Below the pieces are notes generated by a model that was given only the letters and a program-made list of their open reading frames with translations, was not told the DNA's origin and made no database searches. 64,000 nucleotides of DNA from Neptunitalea chrysea. GTDB taxonomy: Bacteria > Bacteroidota > Bacteroidia > Flavobacteriales > Flavobacteriaceae. Where the stretch lies: contig NZ_BRVP01000009.1 of assembly GCF_027924145.1 (NCBI RefSeq), forward strand, positions 1-64,000, written 5' to 3'. Below, one piece after another: positions 44,299 to 54,772 of the stretch (positions within the stretch are counted from its first letter, which is position 1; every line of letters starts with the position of its first letter). The translations under genes were made by a program, and so were the position numbers.

Positions 44299-45437
44299 TA
44301 CAGCCCGAAATCTATTTTAATTTGTTGCATTTTTTCGTAAGCCAAATCTTTGGTCATAAAGTCAATTTCTTCTTTAGCAAAAGCATCCTGATAGTATTTC
44401 AACGCTTTCTTAGGCTTCCCTGTCAATTCGTAATACTCACCAAAAAAATAATCAGACATCATGGTTTTAGGATAATCTCTCTTAGCTAATTGTGCTAATT
44501 TTTCAAGAGATTCAAAATCTTCTTTTTTCTTAGAAGCTACATAGATAGCCATAAAATCATTGATAAGAATTTCTTTTTTAAACCCAAAAAGTTGCTCAAT
44601 AGTATTGTATTTATCATTTAAATAGTTAACTACATGATCTTCCATAGGCATAATTTTTTCTTTATACTCTTGCGTACTAATAGGTTTAAATATAGAGAAG
44701 ATATCACTTAATGCTTTAGGAATGGCATTAATAGCAAGTGTGTTATGATTAGCACTTTTAAACTTATCGTAGTAGTAATAAAGGTTTTTATTATTGTTAA
44801 GCTCTAATTGTGTATTTAGGTTAGCAACATCTGTTTTGTTAACTCTAATATCATTATCTGCCGTGGCTAGGTAGTAAAATTTACGAGAGTTAATAGTTTG
44901 CAGTCGTGTAGCTATACGATCTTGCATCTTAGGAGCAAAAGTAGGGCTTAATGAAATATATGCATTAAATAGTACATCTTCTCTAAGTAAATAGTAGTTA
45001 ATAAAACCAGCACTTAAATCGTGTCCAATAACAAGACGAAAGTTAGCAATGGTATATTTACTTTCTATATAAGGAATAAGCTCTATACCAACAAAATCAA
45101 AAAAGTAACTTCCTTTGTTTTTAGGGAGTCCATTTTCTTCATCAAACTCCATATCACTGTAACGGCTCTCAAATTGATTAACCCCAACCACAATAGCCTC
45201 GGGCATTTCTTCAAAGTAAGTTAAGTAGTTAATGTTTGATACTACCGGATCAAACAAATAATCGGCATCTAAAACAATAACTAAAGGGTATACTTTGGTT
45301 TCGGTATAATTGGCAGGAATATGAATTTTCAACGATCTTTTCTCTTCAAGAATTCCAGATTCAATTTCTTCGTTGATAACCTGAGCGTTTGCAATAAGTG
45401 TAAATAGGAAAAGCAAACCGAGTAAGATTTTTTTCAT
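44298..45437 (-). CDS. Esterase-like alpha/beta hydrolase fold protein with altered nucleophile
   Basis: About 379 aa from the ATG at 45437 (MKKILLGLLFLFTLIANAQ signal). It resembles enterochelin-esterase/esterase-D-like proteins: RSLKIHIPANYTETKVYPLV and VVGVNQ, YIESKYTI. At the nucleophile elbow it has GHDLS instead of GxSxG, so the Ser is replaced by Asp; classic esterase activity is doubtful. A TPR-like C-terminal tail (YELTGKPKKALKYYQDAF) follows. Exported. Function unknown. Confidence 0.8.
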   Translation of the reverse strand: MKKILLGLLFLFTLIANAQVINEEIESGILEEKRSLKIHIPANYTETKVYPLVIVLDADYLFDPVVSNINYLTYFEEMPEAIVVGVNQFESRYSDMEFDEENGLPKNKGSYFFDFVGIELIPYIESKYTIANFRLVIGHDLSAGFINYYLLREDVLFNAYISLSPTFAPKMQDRIATRLQTINSRKFYYLATADNDIRVNKTDVANLNTQLELNNNKNLYYYYDKFKSANHNTLAINAIPKALSDIFSIFKPISTQEYKEKIMPMEDHVVNYLNDKYNTIEQLFGFKKEILINDFMAIYVASKKKEDFESLEKLAQLAKRDYPKTMMSDYFFGEYYELTGKPKKALKYYQDAFAKEEIDFMTKDLAYEKMQQIKIDFGL

Positions 45438-45484
45438 AAGCTTAAGAATATGCATTGGTTAATGAGCCTGTGCAAGTTAGTAAA

Positions 45485-46447
45485 TTATTTGTTTTTGTTG
45501 TAAATGGGTAATAAAATTAAGGAAAGCCCTCCAAAAAACACCAACATTACAAATTGAGCTATCCAGATAATCCAGCCAAAGGCAGTACCTACGGTTAAAG
45601 TAACCCCAAAAAGTGATAGAATTTCGGCAATAGCAAAAGGGTACGATCCAAAACCACCGTTGGTAAAAGCAATGGTAAAACTGCCAATAATAAAGGCCGA
45701 AAGTACAACCCCAAATTCCATGTTTTGGGTTTGTGGTAAGGCGTAAATATTAATGTAAAACATGCTTAAATACATTATCCAAATAAAAATGGTATGAGCA
45801 ATAAATGCCCATTTTTTGTCCATTTTAATTATAGACAATACACCTGTCATAATACCCGATACCAAACCACGTATTTTAAGACTGATTTTAGTATTGGTTT
45901 TGTAGATGAACCATAAAAAAGTAAGTCCTAGTACAGTGGCTCCTGCCATAAGACTTAATAAGAGGGTAGTGTTAACGGTTTCTAAAAGATATTCTTTTAA
46001 AATATCTATCTGAATAAAAAATGCGGTGGCTACAATAAGTCCTAATACAATAAGATCGGCAACACGCTCTGCAATAATGCTTCCTAAAGCTTTGTCATAA
46101 GGTACATCTTCGTACTTATTTACCACCAAAGCTCTGGAAAATTCACCTGAGCGCGGGATAAACATATTCATTATGTATCCTGAAAAAACAGCCATCGCAT
46201 TGTTAGCCAAACTAGGGTTATACCCCATGGGTCTCAACATAAAATTCCAACGGTAAGCACGTGAGAGGTGGCTTAAAAAACCGAAGGAGATAGAAATAAT
46301 AACATACCAATAATTGGCATTTTTAAAATAGTGTTTTATTTCGGTAATCTGCTGCGGAGTAAATTTACTGAGCGAATACCATATTAAAAAAACTCCCAAC
46401 GAAAGTGGGAGTATAAAACTAGCTATTTTTTTAATATTCATTTTCAC
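45485..46447 (-). CDS. LPG synthase-like/UPF0104 membrane protein
   Basis: 320 aa, about eight transmembrane helices. SLGVFLIWYSLSKF, RAYRWNFMLRPMGY and GGFGSYPFAIAEILSLFGV are landmarks of the lysylphosphatidylglycerol synthase TM/UPF0104 family (YbhN-like). The cytoplasmic synthetase domain is absent, so it is more likely a flippase-type protein. It directly follows panD (2 bp). Confidence 0.88.
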   Translation of the reverse strand: MKMNIKKIASFILPLSLGVFLIWYSLSKFTPQQITEIKHYFKNANYWYVIISISFGFLSHLSRAYRWNFMLRPMGYNPSLANNAMAVFSGYIMNMFIPRSGEFSRALVVNKYEDVPYDKALGSIIAERVADLIVLGLIVATAFFIQIDILKEYLLETVNTTLLLSLMAGATVLGLTFLWFIYKTNTKISLKIRGLVSGIMTGVLSIIKMDKKWAFIAHTIFIWIMYLSMFYINIYALPQTQNMEFGVVLSAFIIGSFTIAFTNGGFGSYPFAIAEILSLFGVTLTVGTAFGWIIWIAQFVMLVFFGGLSLILLPIYNKNK

Positions 46448-46449
46448 TG

Positions 46450-46800
46450 CTATTGCAACAGATTGTTTTCTTCGTTAGGGAATACAATAGCAGGTTTAAA
46501 AGTTTTGGCTTCTTCAAAGTCCATAACTGCATAGGCAATTAATATTAACACATCACCTACAGCTACTTTACGGGCTGCTGCTCCGTTTAATGTAATTTCG
46601 CCACTGTTTCGTGGTCCCGGAATTACATACGTTTCTAATCGCTCGCCATTATTATTATTCACAATCTGTACTTTCTCTCCTTGAATAATGTTAGCGGCTT
46701 CCATCAGGTCTTCGTCAATAGTAATACTGCCAATATAATTTAAATCGGCTCCTGTAACTTTAACTCTGTGTATTTTAGATTTTACAACATGTACTTGCAT
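46450..46800 (-). CDS. panD: Aspartate 1-decarboxylase
   Basis: 116 aa. Self-cleaving pyruvoyl enzyme: the G24-S25 cleavage site is in [14 protein letters not shown]. It makes beta-alanine for pantothenate. [19 protein letters not shown] is the family C-terminal core. Directly downstream of panC (13 bp), matching their consecutive roles. Confidence 0.97.
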   Translation of the reverse strand: MQVHVVKSKIHRVKVTGADLNYIGSITIDEDLMEAANIIQGEKVQIVNNNNGERLETYVIPGPRNSGEITLNGAAARKVAVGDVLILIAYAVMDFEEAKTFKPAIVFPNEENNLLQ

Positions 46801-46813
46801 GGCACAAAAGTAA

Positions 46814-47662
46814 TTAATTTAAAGCTATATTATCAATTAGTCGTACACCATCGGCATAGACTGCAATAAAAGCTCTGTATTTTTTAGTGTTTAACATCGA
46901 TTTTGTGGGAATGAGTGTTTCCTCATCGCAAATTTCAATATATTCCAAATCAAAACCGGCATAATTTTGAAACTCATTGCTTACCCAACTACTTATTTCT
47001 TCAACATTTTTAGTGCCAAAACAGTTTTTGACATGTGTTAATGTGTTGTAAATAAAGGCAGCTTTTTGTCTGGTTTCGGGTAGTAAACGTTCGTTTCTAG
47101 AGCTCATTGCCAAACCATTCGCTTCTCTTAAAATTGGGCAGCCAATAATAGTAACGGGCATTTGCTCTTTATGAACCATCTTTTTTATAATCTGTAACTG
47201 TTGAAAATCTTTCTCTCCAAAATAAGCATTGTTGGGTTTTGTAATCTCAAACAGTTTTTTAACCACAGTGCCAACCCCGTCAAAATGTCCGGGTCTGTGA
47301 CTACCTTCCATTTGGTTTTCCAGTCCGTCAAAATCAAAATAAGCAGACATAACTTCATCTTCGTACACATCTTTTGCGTTAGGAGCGTAGATAAGTACCG
47401 TATCGTTAAAGGCATTTATTTTAGCTACATCAGCTTCTAAGGTACGCGGGTATTTCTCCAAATCTTCCGGGTTATTAAATTGTGTAGGATTCACAAAAAT
47501 ACTGACAATCACCACATCATTTTCAGATACAGCTCTGTCAATAAGTGATATATGCCCCTCGTGTAAGGCTCCCATAGTAGGAACCAAACCCACTAGGGTA
47601 TTTGTCTGGTTTTGGTTTGAAAAGAAATTCTTTAGTTTTTCTTTCTCTGTAAAAAGGTTCAT
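46814..47662 (-). CDS. panC: Pantothenate synthetase
   Basis: 282 aa. ATP-dependent condensation of pantoate and beta-alanine. [14 protein letters not shown] contains the HxGH nucleotide motif, FVNPTQF and [11 protein letters not shown], and SSRN complete the active site. Divergent from the glycogen-synthase-like gene with a 78-105 bp gap. Confidence 0.97.
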   Translation of the reverse strand: MNLFTEKEKLKNFFSNQNQTNTLVGLVPTMGALHEGHISLIDRAVSENDVVIVSIFVNPTQFNNPEDLEKYPRTLEADVAKINAFNDTVLIYAPNAKDVYEDEVMSAYFDFDGLENQMEGSHRPGHFDGVGTVVKKLFEITKPNNAYFGEKDFQQLQIIKKMVHKEQMPVTIIGCPILREANGLAMSSRNERLLPETRQKAAFIYNTLTHVKNCFGTKNVEEISSWVSNEFQNYAGFDLEYIEICDEETLIPTKSMLNTKKYRAFIAVYADGVRLIDNIALN

Positions 47663-47767
47663 TTTCTCGTCTTTGGACGGTGCAAAATTATATATTTTAG
47701 GTCAAATACACATAATTTTTGTAATTTTGCATGTTTAAAAGTGAGTCTTAACCAAAGAAAAGATTTT

Positions 47768-48586
47768 ATGACTGATAAGAAAGTGTTATTTGTGTCCTCT
47801 GAAGTGATGCCTTACCTGCCTGAAAATGAAACTTCATTAATGTCGTTCGAGTCGCCAAGAATGGTAAATGACAGGGGGGGGCAAATACGCATATTTATGC
47901 CGAGATTCGGAAATATCAATGAAAGAAGACATCAATTACATGAGGTAATACGTTTATCTGGAATGAATTTGGTGGTGAACGACATGGATATGCCATTAAT
48001 TATTAAAGTGGCATCTATTCCTAAAGAGCGTATTCAGGTATATTTTATTGATAATGAAGAGTACTTTAAACGTAAAGCTACTTTTAAAGACGAAGACGGT
48101 AATTTGTTTCCTGATAATGACGAACGCGCTATCTTTTTTGCTAAAGGGGTAGTAGAAACAGTGAAAAAATTAAACTGGGCTCCAGACATTATTCATGTGC
48201 ATGGATGGATGGCCTCTTTGCTCCCATTATACTTGAAAAAGTACTATGGAGACGAACCACTTTTTGCAGAAAGTAAAATTGTAACCTCTGTATACAACAA
48301 AGGCTTTGACGGAACGTTAGATGAAAAGATGATGGATAAGGTTTTGTTTGATGGTTTTGTAGAATCTGAAATTTCTGTAATCAAAGAACCTGATTACTCC
48401 AATATAATGAAACTGGCAGCTAAAAACTCAGATGGGGTCATCATAGCCTCTGAAACCTTGCCAGATGATTTACAGGAATTCCTTTCATCATTAGAAGTTC
48501 CGGTACTGCCTTTTGTTCCTGTATTTGAATTTGAAGAGGCTTACATGGAATTTTATAAAAATGAAATTTTAAATTTAACGTCTTAA
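47768..48586 (+). CDS. Glycogen/starch synthase catalytic-domain-like protein
   Basis: 272 aa from the ATG at 47768; a GTG at 47741 would add nine residues, but DKKVLFVSSEVMPYLPENE is the usual start. It covers only the N-terminal (GT5) half: IHVHGWMASLLPLYLKKYYG is the ADP-glucose synthase signature. The C-terminal GT1 half is absent, which is usual for this conserved Bacteroidota gene beside panC. Whether it has synthase activity is unclear. TAATTTTG just upstream (about 47721-47728) fits a -7 element. Confidence 0.88.
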   Translation: MTDKKVLFVSSEVMPYLPENETSLMSFESPRMVNDRGGQIRIFMPRFGNINERRHQLHEVIRLSGMNLVVNDMDMPLIIKVASIPKERIQVYFIDNEEYFKRKATFKDEDGNLFPDNDERAIFFAKGVVETVKKLNWAPDIIHVHGWMASLLPLYLKKYYGDEPLFAESKIVTSVYNKGFDGTLDEKMMDKVLFDGFVESEISVIKEPDYSNIMKLAAKNSDGVIIASETLPDDLQEFLSSLEVPVLPFVPVFEFEEAYMEFYKNEILNLTS

Positions 48587-48593
48587 AAATTGC

Positions 48594-50240
48594 ATGATTA
48601 AAAACTCGAAGACTTGCGTGCAGACCTTAGCTTGGGGAATATTATTGCTAATGGTACTGTCATCTTGCAAGAAAGATTTTAGTAATTTGGATTTACCGGG
48701 GGTAAGTCCAGATTTTGAAACTGACGTGGCATATTTTAAAACGTATGCCAAGAATGTAAGACTTAACTCTGTACAAACAGATGGGTTGAGTCTGTATCAG
48801 TTAGGAAAGTACACTAGTGGTGTTTACGGTACAGAGGAGTCGTATATTGTTTCTCAGTTAACCTTAAACGCTACAAGCCCACGATTTGGGTTGTATTCTC
48901 AGGAAAGAGAAATGGCAGACGATACATTGGTGTCTACCATTGATGAAGAAGAGTTGGTAACAAGGGTGTATTTAGATATACCGTATTTTACCAATGTAGT
49001 TTTAGATGAAGAGGGGAGTGCAGTATTAGATGACGATGATACAACTACGTATGAGTTGGATTCTATTTATGGAGACAGCGATCAAGAGTTTGGGATTAAG
49101 GTACAACGATTAACGTATTATTTAGGAGATTACGCAGCTCCTGATTTTACAGATGATGAGAAATATTACTCGTCAAATCCAACGCCTGATTTCTTAACTA
49201 ACTATACGTCTGATGTATTGGCAGATAAAGGCGATTTTAAAATTAGTAATGAGACGATTAAAATCTATAAAGAGGATGATCCTGATACAGAAGATGTAGA
49301 TGAGTCTGAAGAAATAGAGGAAGTATTAACGCCGCGTTTACGTTTAGATTTAGATACCGCTTTTTTTCAGCAGTACATAATTGATCAGGAAGATAATACG
49401 GCATTTAAAAATGTTTCGAATTTTAAAGAGTACATGAGAGGTATTGTTATTAATACATACGATATAAGTGATAATTTATTGATGCTTTTAGACTTGTCTG
49501 AAGCAAAAATAACTATCGAGTATTCATATACGTCGGCTTCAGAAAATGATGAAGGTGTAGTGGAGTATGATACGACTAATACATCTTCTTTTGATATCAA
49601 CCTTAATGGGAATATGATTCAGAAAACTACCACAACAGATTTCCCTAGTATGGATACCTCTGATGATACGGAGCTTATCTATCTGAAGGGAGTACAAGGT
49701 AGTATGGCGCAAATAGATTTATTAGACGCTACTGATTTAGAAACCATGCGTGACGAAAATTGGTTGATTAATGAGGCGAACCTAACATTTTATGTTGATA
49801 GAGACGATTTGGATGGTAATGGAGTTATAGAGCCAAATCGTATTTTTTTGTTTAACCTAGATGAAGAAGGGATTCCTTTAATGGACTATGCGTTCGATCC
49901 TACAGCAACCTCTGTAGCATATTCATCAAGATATGTTCATGGAGGTATTATAGAAAAAGATGACGATGATGATGCCGTTAAATATAAAATTCGTTTAACT
50001 GAGCATTTAAATAATATTGTTAGAAATGATTCTGTAAACGTTTCTTTAGGGTTGGTAGTGTTATCCGATATTAATGCGGTAACAACATCGACTGTTAGAA
50101 CCGTATCTGAAGAAGAAGTTATTATTCCTGCTGGATCAACAACAAATCCGTCGGGAACCATTTTATACGGGTCTAGTGCAACGGTACCGGAAGATAAGCG
50201 TTTGCGACTGGAGGTATTTTATACAAAACCCTCTAATTAA
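48594..50240 (+). CDS. DUF4270 lipoprotein
   Basis: 548 aa, lipobox LSSC (Cys at about 24). Acidic, beta-rich. DUF4270 landmarks FETDVAYFKTYAKNVRLNSVQTD near the start and YLGDYAAPDF; KGVQGSMAQIDL and WLINEANLTFYVDRDD are later. It is a typical neighbour of glmS in Flavobacteriia. Probably outer-membrane-associated; function unknown. Confidence 0.88.
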   Translation: MIKNSKTCVQTLAWGILLLMVLSSCKKDFSNLDLPGVSPDFETDVAYFKTYAKNVRLNSVQTDGLSLYQLGKYTSGVYGTEESYIVSQLTLNATSPRFGLYSQEREMADDTLVSTIDEEELVTRVYLDIPYFTNVVLDEEGSAVLDDDDTTTYELDSIYGDSDQEFGIKVQRLTYYLGDYAAPDFTDDEKYYSSNPTPDFLTNYTSDVLADKGDFKISNETIKIYKEDDPDTEDVDESEEIEEVLTPRLRLDLDTAFFQQYIIDQEDNTAFKNVSNFKEYMRGIVINTYDISDNLLMLLDLSEAKITIEYSYTSASENDEGVVEYDTTNTSSFDINLNGNMIQKTTTTDFPSMDTSDDTELIYLKGVQGSMAQIDLLDATDLETMRDENWLINEANLTFYVDRDDLDGNGVIEPNRIFLFNLDEEGIPLMDYAFDPTATSVAYSSRYVHGGIIEKDDDDDAVKYKIRLTEHLNNIVRNDSVNVSLGLVVLSDINAVTTSTVRTVSEEEVIIPAGSTTNPSGTILYGSSATVPEDKRLRLEVFYTKPSN

Positions 50241-50251
50241 AGTTATAAAAT

Positions 50252-52099
50252 ATGTGTGGAATTGTTGGATATATTGGCTACAGAGAAGCTTATCCTATTG
50301 TTATTAAAGGTTTAGAGCGATTAGAATATCGCGGATATGATAGTGCTGGTGTTGCGCTTTATGATGGAGAAGAAGTTCATATTTGTAAAACCAAAGGAAA
50401 GGTGTCTGACCTAAAAGAAAAGGTTGAAGGGGCTGTAGCAATCACGGGAGCTCTAGGTTTAGGGCACACGCGTTGGGCTACTCATGGGGTGCCAAACGAT
50501 GTAAATTCACATCCACACCAATCTAATTCTGGAGATATTGTTATTATCCATAACGGAATTATTGAGAATTATGCATCTATAAAGCAAGAGCTTACCAAAA
50601 GAGGATACGTTTTTCATTCGGATACCGATACCGAGGTATTGGCTAACCTTATAGAAGAGGTAATGAAAATTGAGGGCGTAAAATTAGGTAAAGCTGTTCA
50701 GATTGCTTTAAAGGAAGTTGTTGGAGCTTATGCAATTGCGGTATTCGATAAGAAAAAACCAGACGAAATAGTGGTAGCCAGATTGGGTAGCCCGTTGGCT
50801 ATTGGTATTGGTAAAGATGAATATTTTATTGGATCTGATGCTTCTCCGTTTATCGAGTATACTAGTAATGCTATTTATTTAGAAGATGAAGAAATGGCTA
50901 TTATTAGAATTGGTAGAGAGGTAAGGGTAAGAAGTATTAATGACGATGAGCAAATAGATATTAATATTCAAAACTTAAAGATTAGCCTTGAGCAAATAGA
51001 GAAGAAAGGGTATGATCATTTCATGCTTAAAGAGATCTATGAGCAGCCAAGTGCTATTTTAGATACGTTTAGAGGTAGGTTATTGCCAAATGAAGGCATT
51101 ATAAAAATGTCGGGTATAGAGGATAACCTTTCTAAATTTACCGGTGCCAACCGTATTATTGTCATTGCTTGCGGAACTTCATGGCATGCAGGTTTAGTAG
51201 CCGAATATTTATTTGAGGATATTGCCAGAATACCTGTAGAGGTAGAGTATGCATCTGAGTTTAGATACCGTAATCCGGTAATTAAGAGAGATGATGTGGT
51301 AATAGCTATTTCACAATCTGGTGAGACAGCCGATACGCTTGCTGCTATTAAGTTGGCAAAATCAATGGGAGCCTTTGTATTTGGAGTTTGTAATGTAGTA
51401 GGTTCTTCTATTGCAAGAGAAACCAATGCTGGGGCTTATACCCATGCCGGACCTGAAATAGGTGTGGCTTCTACCAAAGCATTTACAACACAAATTACGG
51501 TGCTTACCTTAATTGCGTTACGATTAGCAAATGCTAAGGGTACATTATCTACCAGTGATTATAAAAAGTGTTTGTTCGATTTAGAAGCGATTCCTAAAAG
51601 AGTAGATGAAGTATTAGAGGTAAACAATCAGATTATTGAAATAGCTAATAACTATAGTAATGTATCTAACTGTTTATATTTAGGAAGAAAATACAATTTC
51701 CCGGTAGCACTTGAGGGAGCCTTAAAGCTTAAAGAAATTTCATATATACATGCAGAGGGGTACCCTGCTGCAGAAATGAAACACGGGCCTATTGCGCTGA
51801 TAGATGAACAAATGCCGGTGGTTGTAATTGCCACAAAGAAAGGTAATTACGAAAAAATTGTAAGTAATATTCAAGAGATTAAATCTAGAAACGGACGCAT
51901 TATTGCTATTGTTACTCAGGGGGATACCATGATTAAAGAAATGGCTGATTTTGCTGTTGAAATTCCGGAGACATCCGAATTTTTAACCCCGTTAGTGGCT
52001 ACCATTCCACTTCAGTTATTGTCTTACCATATTGCTGTTATGAGAGGATGTAACGTAGATCAACCTCGTAATTTAGCAAAGTCTGTTACTGTGGAGTAG
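50252..52099 (+). CDS. glmS: Glutamine-fructose-6-phosphate aminotransferase
   Basis: 615 aa. Starts with C2 after Met (MCGIVGYIG), the glutaminase nucleophile. Glutaminase half with GHTRWATHG, then two SIS domains (ISQSGETADTLAAIK; STKAFTTQ) and a C-terminal [13 protein letters not shown] tail. It makes glucosamine-6-phosphate for cell-envelope synthesis. The 3' end is also a duplicated sequence, the other copy being at 63473-63589, so this end may have come with the island. Confidence 0.97.
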   Translation: MCGIVGYIGYREAYPIVIKGLERLEYRGYDSAGVALYDGEEVHICKTKGKVSDLKEKVEGAVAITGALGLGHTRWATHGVPNDVNSHPHQSNSGDIVIIHNGIIENYASIKQELTKRGYVFHSDTDTEVLANLIEEVMKIEGVKLGKAVQIALKEVVGAYAIAVFDKKKPDEIVVARLGSPLAIGIGKDEYFIGSDASPFIEYTSNAIYLEDEEMAIIRIGREVRVRSINDDEQIDINIQNLKISLEQIEKKGYDHFMLKEIYEQPSAILDTFRGRLLPNEGIIKMSGIEDNLSKFTGANRIIVIACGTSWHAGLVAEYLFEDIARIPVEVEYASEFRYRNPVIKRDDVVIAISQSGETADTLAAIKLAKSMGAFVFGVCNVVGSSIARETNAGAYTHAGPEIGVASTKAFTTQITVLTLIALRLANAKGTLSTSDYKKCLFDLEAIPKRVDEVLEVNNQIIEIANNYSNVSNCLYLGRKYNFPVALEGALKLKEISYIHAEGYPAAEMKHGPIALIDEQMPVVVIATKKGNYEKIVSNIQEIKSRNGRIIAIVTQGDTMIKEMADFAVEIPETSEFLTPLVATIPLQLLSYHIAVMRGCNVDQPRNLAKSVTVE

Positions 52100-52163
52100 T
52101 AACAAGCGTGGGTGAGTTGGTTTGACTTTTTATAGCCTTATTTAACAGGCTTTATAGATATTT

Positions 52164-52190
52164 GGGTTCCGTTTTCGGAACCCTTTTTTT
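52164..52190 (+). terminator. glmS terminator
   Basis: GGGTTCC-GTTTTC-GGAACCC followed by seven T residues, 65 nt after the glmS stop. Confidence 0.92.
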
Positions 52191-52206
52191 ATCTAGTACT
52201 ACGGGT

Positions 52207-52246
52207 ATTTTAAAATGAATATTCAAAAAGGGATAGTTTGTTCTCT
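52207..52246. repeat. Left inverted repeat of the restriction island
   Basis: Its reverse complement (GAGAACAAACTATCCC then TTTTTGAATATTCATTTTAA) matches the sequence at 63391-63430 at about 36 of 40 positions. Confidence 0.65.
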
Positions 52247-52540
52247 TTGTTATAGGTTGCAATTATCGAATCTATTACAGTATTCAGAAATATCAGTTTG
52301 AGTTTTCAAAGAGGTGCCTTCTTCCTCGTGAATTAATGTACTAACTCTAACTAATATGTGTAATGTCTCTTTCATTAATACCCTATTTTAACTATTTGGA
52401 AAATAATAATAAATCTATACTACTGCTATAAAAACACATTAAATTAGTATCACTACTTATCATCCAATAAAATACAAGTATAAAAAACACTATAATCTGA
52501 TGGATTTATGTAAATTAGTCAGACTTGGCTTGTCTACAAA

Positions 52541-52681
52541 ATGGGTAAAAGTTATAACACGATTAATGAGTATGCTCGAAACAAAAGACAACCGAGTATT
52601 GAAGTCCTGTTTGAAATAGCTGAAATATTGAATATGGAGGCAAAAGAACTAATTGAGAAACGAGATTTTAAGAGAAAATAA
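52541..52681 (+). pseudogene. Truncated XRE-family regulator
   Basis: 46 aa from ATG: MGKSYNTINEYARNKRQPS then VLFEIAEILNMEAKELIEK, which is the second half of a small XRE HTH domain. The first half is found just upstream in another frame (LGLSTKW), as if a short deletion of about five codons had removed the ...LAEQL... segment and shifted the frame. The intact gene of about 65 aa usually precedes hsdM in such loci. It ends directly at the hsdM ATG. Confidence 0.65.
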
Positions 52682-54772
52682 ATGAATTTAGATACACAAA
52701 GCCTACAACCTATTATAAACTTCATCTGGACAGTAGCAGATGATGTTTTAATCAATAAGTATTTAGAAAACCAATATCAAGACGTTATATTACCGATGAC
52801 AGTGTTAAGACGTTTAGATTTGGCGTTAGAGCCTACCAAAGACCAAGTACTTAAAACGCATAAAGAATTTAAGAGTAAAATAGATAATCTTCTAGGTTTA
52901 CTAACAAGTAAAGAACACGGTTCTGGATTGGCATTTTACAACACTTCACCATACACAATGAAAAAGTTGTTGGATGACCCAAAAAACATTGACAGTAACT
53001 TTGAGGACTATCTAAACGGATTCTCAGAAAACGTACAAGACATCATTTCTAAATTCAAATTTAGAAACCAATTAGAAACACTTGAAAATGGTGGTATTAC
53101 TTTTTCACTTATCGAAAAATTCTGTAATCCAAAAATAGAATTACGCCCTGAAAAAATATCACCTATGGCAATGGGTTATATGTTTGAGGACTTAATTCGC
53201 AGATTTAACGAAAAAACAAACGCTGCTGCTGGACGTCACTTTACACCAAGAGAGATTATTGAATTAATGACCCATTTGGTGTATTTGCCTGTAAAAGACC
53301 AAATACAAAACGGAACGTTTTTAGTATACGACCCTTGTGCGGGTTCTGGAGCAATGCTAACACAATCCAAAAAATATGCAACCAATCCTGATGGAGAAAT
53401 AAAATCTAAAGCAACCTTTCATTTATACGGACAAGAAAACACAGGTGAAATGTATGCGGTTTGTAAATCAGATATGCTACTAAAAGGCGAAGACCCAGAT
53501 AAAATAAAATTTGGCTCTACCCTAAGCGAGTATGGATTTGACCCAAACCTAAAGTTTAACTTTATGCTTACCAACCCACCATACGGTACAAGTTGGAAAG
53601 AAGACCAAAAAGAACTGAACGTAGGGACAGCCAAAAAAATAGAAATAAACGATACACGTTTTAACCTACCTATTAAAAACTTTAAAGGCGAACTCGAAGA
53701 AACATGTTTGACTTCACGTAGCAATGACGGACAGTTAATGTTTATGCTACATATGCTTTCTAAAATGAAAGCCCCAAAAGATGGTGGTAGCCGTATTGCT
53801 TCTGTACACAATGGTTCTGCCCTATTTACAGGAGATGCAGGGAGTGGTGAAAGTGGTATACGCCAATACATTTTAGAAAACGACTTGCTAGAGTGTATTA
53901 TACAATTGCCCAACGATATGTTTTACAACACAGGTATTGCCACCTATATCTGGATTTTAAGCAATGTAAAAGAAGACAAACGAAAAGGAAAAGTACAGTT
54001 GATAAATGCCTCTTCTAAAGGTGAGTTTTCTAAAAAAATGAGAAAGCCTTTAGGAGATAAAAGAGTTGAATTAAATCCTAGCCATATTTTAGATATTCAA
54101 AATTTATATTTTGCCTTTGAAGAAAATGAATATTCTAAAATATTCGATAATGAGGATTTTGGCTTTTACCAAATTACAACGCAACAGCCATTAAAATTAG
54201 CTATTACTAATTGTAAAGAAAAAATTAGAAATGGTAAAGGAGCTTATTTAGAAGATTTATTGAATGTTGCAGGTTTTAACATTGAAGTAATAGCAGACTT
54301 TTTTGGAGATGATATCCATTTAGATTTCAATAAATCTATAATTGATTTTTCTAGTCATTTGGGAGTTAAAAAGGAAGGATTTATAAATAAAACCATAAGG
54401 GATGTTTTGTCTGTATTTGCAGAAACAAATAGTGATGCTAAACCAGTCTTTAAAAATATAAATGATTATAAGAAACATAAAACTCAACCCGAAAAAAGAG
54501 TAGAGAATACAAAATATATAATTGATAAAGATTTAAAAGATTTTGAAAATGTGCCAATGACTGAAAATATTGAAACATATTTTCAACGAGAGGTAAAACC
54601 ATTTGCACCTGACGCTTGGTACGATAAAAAGAAAATGAAAGTAGGTTATAATATTCCATTAACTAAGCATTTTTACAAGTATGATGAACTTAGAAATCTT
54701 GATGTTATCACAAAAGAAATACTCTCTTTAGAACAAGAAACAGATGGTTTGTTAAAAGAAATTATTGACTAA
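52682..54772 (+). CDS. hsdM: Type I restriction-modification methyltransferase subunit
   Basis: 696 aa. N-terminal HsdM helical bundle, AdoMet motif I DPCAGSG (217-223), catalytic motif IV NPPY (298-301) for N6-adenine methylation, plus RHFTPREIIELM. The C-terminal part is extended (residues 500-696) and includes the EAxRDVLSVFAETN-like region linked to HsdS binding. Overlaps hsdS by 1 bp. Confidence 0.96.
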   Translation: MNLDTQSLQPIINFIWTVADDVLINKYLENQYQDVILPMTVLRRLDLALEPTKDQVLKTHKEFKSKIDNLLGLLTSKEHGSGLAFYNTSPYTMKKLLDDPKNIDSNFEDYLNGFSENVQDIISKFKFRNQLETLENGGITFSLIEKFCNPKIELRPEKISPMAMGYMFEDLIRRFNEKTNAAAGRHFTPREIIELMTHLVYLPVKDQIQNGTFLVYDPCAGSGAMLTQSKKYATNPDGEIKSKATFHLYGQENTGEMYAVCKSDMLLKGEDPDKIKFGSTLSEYGFDPNLKFNFMLTNPPYGTSWKEDQKELNVGTAKKIEINDTRFNLPIKNFKGELEETCLTSRSNDGQLMFMLHMLSKMKAPKDGGSRIASVHNGSALFTGDAGSGESGIRQYILENDLLECIIQLPNDMFYNTGIATYIWILSNVKEDKRKGKVQLINASSKGEFSKKMRKPLGDKRVELNPSHILDIQNLYFAFEENEYSKIFDNEDFGFYQITTQQPLKLAITNCKEKIRNGKGAYLEDLLNVAGFNIEVIADFFGDDIHLDFNKSIIDFSSHLGVKKEGFINKTIRDVLSVFAETNSDAKPVFKNINDYKKHKTQPEKRVENTKYIIDKDLKDFENVPMTENIETYFQREVKPFAPDAWYDKKKMKVGYNIPLTKHFYKYDELRNLDVITKEILSLEQETDGLLKEIID

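Larger units (their letters stand above)
52100..52540. other. Left edge of the restriction island
   Basis: Holds the glmS terminator, one arm of the island inverted repeat (52207-52246) and a 41-aa minus-strand open frame (52375 to 52250, MKETLHILVRVSTLIHEEEG...NCNL) that reads protein-like but is unassigned. No full gene. Confidence 0.4.
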
